Shown here piece by piece: positions 56,283 to 64,000 of a stretch of 64,000 nucleotides of DNA. The translations under genes and the position numbers were made by a program. Each line of letters opens with the position of its first letter. Within the stretch, counting starts at the first letter, position 1. The notes below the pieces were generated by a model that was not told the origin of the DNA, did not search any database, and was given only the letters and a program-made list of their open reading frames with translations. Origin of the DNA: Calliopum simillimum (Eukaryota > Arthropoda > Insecta > Diptera > Lauxaniidae); the NCBI GenBank assembly GCA_951812925.1, contig OX638368.1, positions 125,697,309 through 125,761,308 on the forward strand, written 5' to 3'.

Positions 56283-57272
56283 TCTATATACACACCTCTT
56301 CCCACGTGTTTTAAATAAAAAGTGCTTGCACCCAAAATGTTTTTTCGGGAAAATGTGTAGAATGACTCTTAGATGAAGCACATATAGCCCTTTTTTGAAA
56401 GTGAACGGCACTTTTTGAAACCGGGGCCGAAAAACCCATTTTTTAGCACGGGACTCTGTACTAAAACCAAAAAAAAAGTTTGGCTAAAACGGATACAAAA
56501 AAAGAGTATGCAGAAAGTTTTCTGCTTATTTGTAGATTGAAAAACCATGAATTGAAAAACCCTATCAAATATTGTTTATGAGATATTTCGTTTTTACTTA
56601 ATTTTTTGAGTTTTTATTAAAAATTTAGTTTTTGCGTACTAAGAAAATAGTGATCAATATATAGAAACAAAAATTGTCAGTTCTAATGTATTTTTTTATG
56701 CTTAATGCGAATCCGGTTTTGGAATTGATTGCTCTATCACTTTAATAACTTTTTATATAAATCAACCAATGTTGCCAATGGCGTCTTTCGTGCATTTTTT
56801 GAACTTTTTTTAGATTACGATATTTCGGAGAAAAATAAAGATATCGATATAAATTAAAGTGAGTTTTTAAGAAAAAGAATAGTGCTTTTAAAAACCCTAT
56901 CAAGTTTTATGATGAACAATTACCTGGTCCTGTCATATAACGTTTCTATTTTTTAATAGAAAGTCAAAAAATTAAGTTAAAATGCAATATCTCGTATACG
57001 ATATTAGATAGAATTTTTCAGCTTACAGTTTTTTAATCTACAAATAAGCAGACAATTTTCTGTATCCAATTTAGTCAAACTTTTTTTTTTGGTTTTAGTC
57101 AGAGCCCCGGGCTAAAAAATGAGTTTTTCGGCCCTGGTTTGAAAAAGTGCCATTCTTTTTGAAAAAAGAGCTATATATGTTTCATCATAGAGTCATTCTA
57201 CACATTTTCCCGAAAAACATTTTGGGTGCAAGCACTTTATATTTAAAACACTTGCGGAGAGGTCTGTATGTT
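56283..57272. repeat. 1-kb palindrome with 'GAATTGATTGCTC' hinge
   Basis: Arms of about 400 bp mirror through AAGTGCTTGCACCCAAAATG, GAAAATGTGTAGAATGACTC, TTTTCGGCCC.GGTTT, ATTTGTAGATT and TATGAGATATTTCG. The hinge region (56640-56950) contains TGCGAATCCGGTTTTGGAAT, TGATTGCTCTATC, the module found in the arms of the 22877-23871 palindrome. Confidence 0.8.
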
Positions 57273-58440
57273 TACATAATGGCTTTATCTTCACAAGGTA
57301 TAAAATTGTTTTATTTTGCCATTATCTACAAGATCACCGGAAAATTCCAAAATTCCAAAATTTGAAATTGTAAAATGAAAAATTCAAGTTTGTAGATGGG
57401 TCAGTTCATTCAAATCCGAAATGAGAAAAAAATTTAATTTAATCCGATTACCTCCATTTTAACAATATCATAGTGTAAGATGTCCATTGTTTACTTATCT
57501 CTAAGAGCAGTTTTGAAAAATTATAAAAGAGGATTTTTGCTAGCATATTTATCTCAATTTGGCTCAGTATAATATATAATCAACTATAAAATTTTTGTTT
57601 CTTGAGCTAATGCACTTTTTTGCTTGATATATGGCATTTTTAACTATTCCTCGAAAAATATCTGGGTTACTGGCTTATTGTCAGCTAACTCCTTAACTGT
57701 TTGCAATATAAATGTCAAAGTACAATGACATTTATGCCAGATTTTCATAATGACATTACTTTTGTTGCACCTTCCACAATGAAATCTTCCATTCGTACCG
57801 AAACAAGATTTGGGTTCACCATCTCAGATTCCGCTGAAAATTACTACATGGTTTTGTTTTAGGCGAAAACTAATGAAAATAGCAAAACGAACAATACAGT
57901 TTTAGTTAAATCTTGTCTTGAAAACGCGGTGCTTTAGCGATTACGCTATTGGACACGCATAAACTTTCTGAACAGGATCGTCTATATGGATAAATCATAA
58001 GGCTCACTAACGCCGTCTGCTGTGAAAAATTGCCAAATTGTTAGTTGGTAACACACTCTGGTTTTGAGACATGCTACGCTAGCTACAATCAAAACCTACA
58101 AGGGCAGATTTGTTTTCCACATACAATGCATGACCGCGAAATTACGAGAATTTTAATGATAGATAGGGTAGGTTCCCCGAAATGTTCCCAATGTTTTGAA
58201 AACTTTGATGGGGTGGAAAATATGACAAAATCGGCTAATAACGATAAATACGGTTTCACCAAAAATTGTCCATAACTTCCATGTTTCTTAACCGATTTTC
58301 ATGTTCAGACCCATTTTGGGAAGAAATTGAAGCATTATTTCCTATATGAACTATACTATATTTGTAAATTAGAAGTTACCGACCGTAAAATATTTACGTT
58401 TTTGCTGTTAAAGTTTTTTTTTTTAAAAACAAGTACGCTA
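57273..58440. other. No gene recognised
   Basis: AT-rich with a weak similarity at 57735-57765 (CATAATGACATTACTTTTGT) to the 9245 family. No exon motif seen. Confidence 0.35.
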
Positions 58441-58900
58441 CATTTGTGCACCATTTTTTACCATTTGTTATGTTTTTTTGTCAGTTTCTAATAAATATCA
58501 ACTTGTCTGCATTTCGATGGATTCCTCATTTCCATGATTCGTCCTCGTACTGCAAATGTCTGCACACTACACAGGATGCACAGGATATGTCTTCAGTTCC
58601 AATAAGCTGTTCGCCCAACGTCCAACGAATGTCATTCACAACCTGACCATGATGATGGCAATGGCGCGCACGCTTTCAAGTCCGTCTACACAACATTTTT
58701 TACGAGGCGTTAACGTATTCATGTTTGTCACGACCATCTATCGTTCTATCGTTTATTGTCTGTCTGTTTGCCTGCCTGCCAGTCAACATTGTCTGAGCCT
58801 GCCTTTCTGTTTGTGCGACCATTTATGAGCGCATTTGCGACAATCGCAATTGAAATGTTGTCACCTGCAAAATTCGGGCTTCGTTCCATCCTAGTTCAAC
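58441..58900. other. Repeat-free patch of balanced composition
   Basis: About 460 bp with lower AT content, a CTGTCTGTTTGCCTGCCTGCC tract (58757) and an imperfect TGCGACAATCGCAATTG palindrome (58848). A plus frame of 90 codons (58556-58828) has no motif. It could be conserved non-coding host sequence. Confidence 0.3.
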
Positions 58901-59246
58901 AATAAAAAAGGAACAATGCTTTATTAAAAGAGGATTTTCTAACGCTTCAGTTCGCAGGATTTGCATAACAAGTTGTAGGGAATATTTATAAACTCAGGGT
59001 GCAAGAGGAAGGAGTTCACATTTAATTAATAAGACCTGGAAAAAAATCATGCGTTAAAGATAAATAGATAGATTAATACCCAACGGGGAAAAACTGACGC
59101 TTCTTTAATGAGCTAAGTATGGGTGAAAAATGATTTCTTTATTTATTAAATTTTCTAATTTTGTTTCTTAATTTTTGTTAATTTTCTTCTAGTTTTTTTA
59201 ATGTTCTTTTCTAATTCCATTTCCAATTCCATTTTCAATTTTATCT

Positions 59247-60390
59247 TTAGGTTAGGTTAGGTTAGGTTAGGTTAGGTTAGGTTAGGTTAGGTTAGGTTAG
59301 GTTAGGTTAGGTTAGGTTAGGTTAGGTTAGGTTAGGTTAGGTTAGGTTAGGTTAGGTTAGGTTAGGTTAGGTTAGGTTAGGTTAGGTTAGGTTAGGTTAG
59401 GTTAGGTTAGGTTAGGTTAGGTTAGGTTAGGTTAGGTTAGGTTAGGTTAGGTTAGGTTAGGTTAGGTTAGGTTAGGTTAGGTTAGGTTAGGTTAGGTTAG
59501 GTTAGGTTAGGTTAGGTTAGGTTAGGTTAGGTTAGGTTAGGTTAGGTTAGGTTAGGTTAGGTTAGGTTAGGTTAGGTTAGGTTAGGTTAGGTTAGGTTAG
59601 GTTAGGTTAGGTTAGGTTAGGTTAGGTTAGGTTAGGTTAGGTTAGGTTAGGTTAGGTTAGGTTAGGTTAGGTTAGGTTAGGTTAGGTTAGGTTAGGTTAG
59701 GTTAGGTTAGGTTAGGTTAGGTTAGGTTAGGTTAGGTTAGGTTAGGTTAGGTTAGGTTAGGTTAGGTTAGGTTAGGTTAGGTTAGGTTAGGTTAGGTTAG
59801 GTTAGGTTAGGTTAGGTTAGGTTAGGTTAGGTTAGGTTAGGTTAGGTTAGGTTAGGTTAGGTTAGGTTAGGTTAGGTTAGGTTAGGTTAGGTTAGGTTAG
59901 GTTAGGTTAGGTTAGGTTAGGTTAGGTTAGGTTAGGTTAGGTTAGGTTAGGTTAGGTTAGGTTAGGTTAGGTTAGGTTAGGTTAGGTTAGGTTAGGTTAG
60001 GTTAGGTTAGGTTAGGTTAGGTTAGGTTAGGTTAGGTTAGGTTAGGTTAGGTTAGGTTAGGTTAGGTTAGGTTAGGTTAGGTTAGGTTAGGTTAGGTTAG
60101 GTTAGGTTAGGTTAGGTTAGGTTAGGTTAGGTTAGGTTAGGTTAGGTTAGGTTAGGTTAGGTTAGGTTAGGTTAGGTTAGGTTGGGTTAGGTTAGGTTAG
60201 GTTAGGTTAGGTTAGGTTAGGTTAGGTTAGGTTAGGTTAGATTAGGTTAGGTTAGGTTAGGTTAGGTTAGGTTAGGTTAGGTTAGGTTAGGTTAGGTTAG
60301 GTTAGGTTAGGTTAGGTTAGGTTAGGTTAGGTTAGGTTAGGTTAGGTTAGGTTAGGTTAGATTAGGTTAGGTTAGGTAAGGTTAGGCTAG
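59247..60390 (+). repeat. (TTAGG)n array, about 228 units
   Basis: A continuous TTAGG pentanucleotide array of about 1144 bp with the G-rich strand on plus. It is perfect over the first about 930 bp. Single substitutions appear at 60184 (A to G), 60241 and 60361 (G to A), then GTAAG and GCTAG units degrade the last 30 bp. It starts abruptly after AT-rich DNA (TTTTATCTTTAG) and ends exactly where a transposase relic begins. TTAGG is the ancestral insect telomeric repeat; flies are generally described as lacking it at telomeres. It may be an interstitial array or simply an expanded microsatellite. Confidence 0.97.
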
Positions 60391-61016
60391 TACAACAACT
60401 TCAAATTGATCCATTATTTTATTGAAAAATTGTGTTTAGCGACGAAGCTCATTTCTGGTTGAACGGCTACGTTAACAAGCAAAATTGCCGTATTCGGGCC
60501 AATGAACAACCAAAAGCAATCCAAGAGATTCCAAAGTATCCCGATAAATGTATTGTTTGGTGTGGTTTATAGGCATGAGGCATCATTGGTCCGTATTTCT
60601 TCAAAAATGCGGAAGGAGCCTATATTTCGTTCAATGATGCTCGCTACAGAGCAATGATCAATGAATTTTAGTTGCCAAAAATTCGGGATGTTAGTGTAGT
60701 CGACCTCTGGTTTCAACAAGATGGCGCAACATGCCATACAGCTGGAGAAACAGTCGCTTTATTGAGAGAAACGTTCGATGAAAAAATAATCGCAAGAAAT
60801 GTTCTTGTTAATTGGCCACCAAGATTATGTGATTAGACGCCATTGGATTATTTTCATTGGGGATATGTTAAATCACTTGTTTATGTCGACAAACCCGAAA
60901 CTGTTTACGCTTTGGAAACCAACATATTCAAGGAATACCGGCCAATATGCTCGAAAGATTTTAGAGCTAGTTGTGGGCAGCATTTGAACGAAATAAATAA
61001 TTTTAAACATTGAGTT
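60391..61016 (+). pseudogene. IS630/Tc1-mariner-type transposase, N-terminally truncated, in-frame stops
   Basis: One unshifted frame of about 205 codons gives QLQIDPLFY, KIVFSDEAHFWLNGYVNKQN (first catalytic Asp in FSDE), CIVWCGL, IIGPYFFKNAEGAYISF, VDLWFQQDGATCHTAGETV (second Asp in QQDG), and TPLDYFHWGYVKSLVYVDKP (third Asp). It then runs to a TGA after EINNF. Five in-frame stops occur, several explainable as TGG to TAG. The three acidic positions survive. The DNA-binding N-terminal half is absent: the frame begins at the edge of the TTAGG array. No TIRs found. Confidence 0.88.
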
Positions 61017-61519
61017 TACGATTTTTAAAGACTTAGTTTCATAACAATATGAAAAAAAAATTACATGCAATGCGAAAGTACAATCCACTTTCTTTTCTAC
61101 ACAAGCTTGGAATTTCATCAGTCAAAAAACGAATCTGTTAGAAGCAAAATTGCCAACAATCCTCGTTCTTGTTCAAAATGCTGCAGGCGGTTTATTTGAA
61201 TTATTCGATTAAGGTCTAATCTAATGTAAGTTAAGCGTAACACCAACTAAAAATTTATTCTTACTTAAACTAAGGTAACTCCTATTGGAAAGATTTATGT
61301 ATATCATACTTATTATCCTTGCTCCTTTAACGTTACAATTGATTTATGTGCCATAGAAAGTTTCCAAACTTTTCGCTTCAACAAATTTTGAATAAAAATT
61401 AAAATTCAAAAATTGAAAAATCGCCCAAAAGAGGATTTCATTTCCTCAGTTTTACATCAATGAGCAGTTGAGTGTAGATGGCATGAGTTCGTTTATACTA
61501 TTCCTGTTCAATCGGCATA
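61017..61519. other. AT-rich sequence, no gene recognised
   Basis: Nothing assignable. Confidence 0.35.
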
Positions 61520-61957
61520 TTGGTCCAGAATGTACTTAGTACCCAAGCACCCAAGCAAGTTGGTAATAATCTTATGCAAAATGCAAATAAATACTGTTCC
61601 ACTTCAAAAGACGCACATGAGCACAAAATACATTCTGAAAATCAACCGCATTCTTCCCACCTGACATGGCAGGGCATACGAATGTGGATACATATGAGGA
61701 GTAGAGCATATTTTTTGCCATTGGAGTGGGAGCTACAAAGATTCTTGAGAAAATTTATGCACAGAGAATATGTTGGTTGGTTGCATCAGTTTTATGAGAC
61801 TATTGGCTACAAACATGCATATGGACGTACGTCGTACAGCGCTGTTTCATATCACAAGTATTCAATACTTATGTTAAATACTTTTAAAATCGGTCGTTTG
61901 CCCATGCAATTCACCAGCATTGTAACGTTTTTCTTTCTCTGGACGGAAGGCACTTAA
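61520..61957 (+). CDS. Hypothetical open frame of 145 codons
   Basis: The longest plus frame in the window not explained by a repeat. The first in-frame start is close to the 5' limit; composition is fairly balanced (HSENQPHSSHLTWQGIRMWI, LEWELQRFLRKFMHREYVGW) and ends in TAA after FFFLWTEGT. No domain, signal or family recognised, no obvious splice context, and no homologous copy in the window. It could be a captured fragment or a chance frame in less AT-rich DNA. Confidence 0.15.
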   Translation: MVQNVLSTQAPKQVGNNLMQNANKYCSTSKDAHEHKIHSENQPHSSHLTWQGIRMWIHMRSRAYFLPLEWELQRFLRKFMHREYVGWLHQFYETIGYKHAYGRTSYSAVSYHKYSILMLNTFKIGRLPMQFTSIVTFFFLWTEGT

Positions 61958-62629
61958 AAGTTTTGCATATCAAGCGAAGGATGTTGTATTGAAAGTGAAG
62001 AATTTATTTGGACATTACTTTGACTTGAAGTGCAGTTTCATATGAAAAATGCGTTACTTAAAGTTTAAACTGTGAAAACTTTTAATAAAAATAAAATGTT
62101 ATAATATAAACGTACAACTTTAGATCAAAACGTTCCAAACTGTTCGGAATCAAAAAAAAAAAACCTGGTCGAAGTTCGAAAAATAAAGTTGTTTGAGCGC
62201 TTTTAACTATTGGTAATTGTAGAGTATGATCCTCTTCGTTCGTTTCAGAGGTCAGAAAGATCTCTGTGCCTAAAAAACCCTTCTTCACCTAATCTTGCGA
62301 AGAATTTTTTTTTTAATATAAATCGTCCCACTTGCTTAGTGCAAAAAATAACTTCGGTTCATCTTTTTGTTATGTAACAAAATTTAATATGTTTCTCAGG
62401 TCCAGAGCGTTTATCTTGTTCACAGTTTTTTTATATAGGCAACTATTTCGTGTACACAAAAAAAATGTTTGAAGTGGTTTTTAATATGATAAGGCCATCC
62501 GTCTAATTTTCACATGCATCTTATTTAGGGAACATTTTGCAACGAACCTGTAAAAAAATTAGCTGCACCGAGCTGCCCTTCAGAAAGTTTTTAGGACTTT
62601 TGTAAAGTATTTCATTTTCGTAATAATTG

Positions 62630-63085
62630 ATCCCAGAAACAAAAGTTTTGTAGATAAAAATGCTGTTCGGCATATTTTGACCGAAATTTTGGATGTGCCA
62701 CTTTGTGTAACAAAAATTAATTTCATAATTTTAATCAGCGACTTCAAAAACGACACTCACTCTCTTCTTGCTGATTAATATAGTTTTGCACTTAGAGGTT
62801 CCTCATTGTTGATCCAACAATTTGTATTTTAAAAAATAGATTTCAGAACGTTTATAAGCAACATCAGAAACTCCCATATATTGTTTTTGTTGGTAATAAA
62901 TGCAGTTTAGCAGTATTTGGACCACCATTTTGGATCCGCCATTTTGTTTTTGTTGAAAAAAGATTTCAGATTCGTAATCAGCATAATCAGAAACCTTTAT
63001 ATACTGACTTTCGTGAGAATAGATCTGGTTTAGAATTATTTCTCCACCATTGTGGATCCGCCAATTTGTTTTTTGATGGCCCAAT
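62630..63085. repeat. Degenerate tandem repeat of about 120 bp
   Basis: TTTGGATGTGCCACTTTGTG (62690), TTGTTGATCCAACAATTTG (62808), TTTTGGATCCGCCATTTTG (62931) and TGTGGATCCGCCAATTTG (63052) start units about 118-123 bp apart. Each is followed by AGATTTCAGA..GT..TAAGCA-like and ATCAGAAAC phrases. The 93-codon minus frame through it is a by-product. Confidence 0.65.
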
Positions 63086-63109
63086 CTGGGACAGGAAAAA
63101 AATTATTTT

Positions 63110-63655
63110 ATGCATGTGATGCAAGTAAATGGTCTATGCTCCATAATATATGAACTTTGATTTGCCCTTTATGGTATCTGGTCCATAACATATGATCTAT
63201 TATCTCTCTTTTATATTCTACGGTCTATAATATGCCCTTTATGGTATTTGGTCCATAACATCTGGAGCATGTTCTGTTCCTTATGATCTAGAATTCAAAA
63301 TATATGGTCTATGATTTGTTCTTCATGGTCTATGGTCCATAATCTATGGTCTATATGCCTTTTATGGTATATGGTCAATAACATATGGTCTATGATCTGT
63401 CCTTTATGATCCATGGTCTATGATATAGCTTTCGTGCTATATGGTCCAAAATATATCTATTGTTTATGATTTTTCTTTAATATATGATCTTTGGTCTGTT
63501 CTTTATGGTCCATAATATGAGATCTATGATCTCTTCTTTATAGTCTATGTTCCCTAATCTAAAGTCTATGGTCAATAGTAAATGGTCTTTCTGGTTCATA
63601 ACCTTTGGTCTATGATCTGTTCTTTATGGTCTGTGGTCCATAAACTAAAATTGTT
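63110..63655. repeat. Minisatellite of TATGGTC(C/T)ATAAT words
   Basis: Dozens of variants of ATGGTCTATGATCTGTTC, TTTATGGTCCATAACATATG repeat with no fixed period; longer composite units of about 55 bp are suggested. About 545 bp, degenerate throughout. Confidence 0.85.
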
Positions 63656-64000
63656 GTAGAACAAAATAAAATAAATTATGCAGTACTGTATACATCCATC
63701 ATAAATCCGGGACAATTACGAGACATTTATGAAAATCCGGGTCATTTCCGGGACGGGAGGGCAAAATTTAAGACTGTCTTGCAAAATCAGATCACGGTTG
63801 GATCCGTGCAGCAAAGCATCTAAGTACTTTTCCAATAACCGTAATGACTTTATCACCACTTTATTTCCTCGTATTCATCAAGGGTTGAAATGTATGTAGG
63901 AGTGTATCACACGCACGTTTTTACTTCGGCTTTTGTTAAGGAGTTGACACAAAATTTTCCAAAAGATCTAGAAGACAACGTTAAAGTTAAGGACTTGAAT
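63656..64000. other. Window edge, no gene recognised
   Basis: Contains a small internal repeat around ATCCGGGACAATTACGAGAC and AATCCGGGTCATTTCCGGGAC (63705-63755), then unassigned sequence to the end. Confidence 0.35.

Noticed and set aside
59247..60390. True chromosome end
   Set aside because: The array is flanked on both sides by ordinary repeat-rich DNA and runs into a transposase relic.

Overview
The window is AT-rich nuclear DNA from an insect, almost certainly a higher (brachyceran) fly. The evidence is the mini-me type dispersed repeats (the dipteran core joined to GTCY-like and TA-rich tracts), many degenerate mariner/Tc1, hAT-type and LINE copies, tRNA-derived SINE pieces, and a spliced coding exon with a fly-like start context and a GTGAGT donor. 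Nothing bacterial is present: no operons, no Shine-Dalgarno sites, no CRISPR. I cannot name the species; a tephritid or calyptrate-like fly is only a guess.

The one confident host gene piece is an isolated coding exon on the minus strand at 3547-3816. It is the N-terminal 90 codons of an SLC7/LAT-type amino-acid transporter with the GSGIF motif of transmembrane segment 1. It ends exactly at a splice donor, and no continuation is seen towards position 1, so 1-3546 is presumably intron and the rest of the gene lies outside the window. Everything to the right is upstream, intergenic or UTR-intron sequence. A weak 5'-UTR-like exon candidate (about 26.7-27.2 kb) and an unassigned 145-codon frame (61520-61957) are the only other possible host transcripts.

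The rest is a layered repeat landscape. (1) Mini-me-like elements lie at 2.3, 13.3-14.1, 17.3-18.5 and 19.35-20.3 kb, and two of them flank AT-rich spacer. The 17.3-18.5 kb copy carries a 142-bp tandem repeat in an alternating 284-bp higher-order pattern. (2) About twenty long inverted repeats, with arms from roughly 20 to 820 bp, lie at 4.5, 5.0-5.8, 7.8-8.3, 8.3-9.2, 9.2-11.9, 21.7-24.5 (nested), 25.1-26.3, 28.1-29.2, 38.6, 39.4-41.1, 43.9-44.3, 45.0-45.4, 48.6-49.3, 49.6-51.2, 51.5-52.6, 53.5-54.7 and 56.3-57.3 kb. Several share a hinge or an internal module although their arms differ. (3) There are DNA-transposon relics: a mariner copy (43.57-45.5 kb) broken by two later insertions, a 5' mariner fragment (14.9 kb), a TIR-bounded Tc1-like pseudogene (33.1-34.4 kb), a second IS630/Tc1-type pseudogene (60.4-61.0 kb), and an unrecognised transposase-like C-terminus (22.4-22.7 kb). 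(4) LINE relics include five minus-strand 3' pieces of one RTE-like family plus an RNase H remnant and another RT fragment.

The most striking single feature is a 1.14-kb, almost pure TTAGG pentanucleotide array at 59247-60390, butted directly against the truncated transposase pseudogene. TTAGG is the ancestral insect telomere repeat, which flies are generally held to have lost. The right end of the window (62.6-63.7 kb) holds two different tandem repeats.
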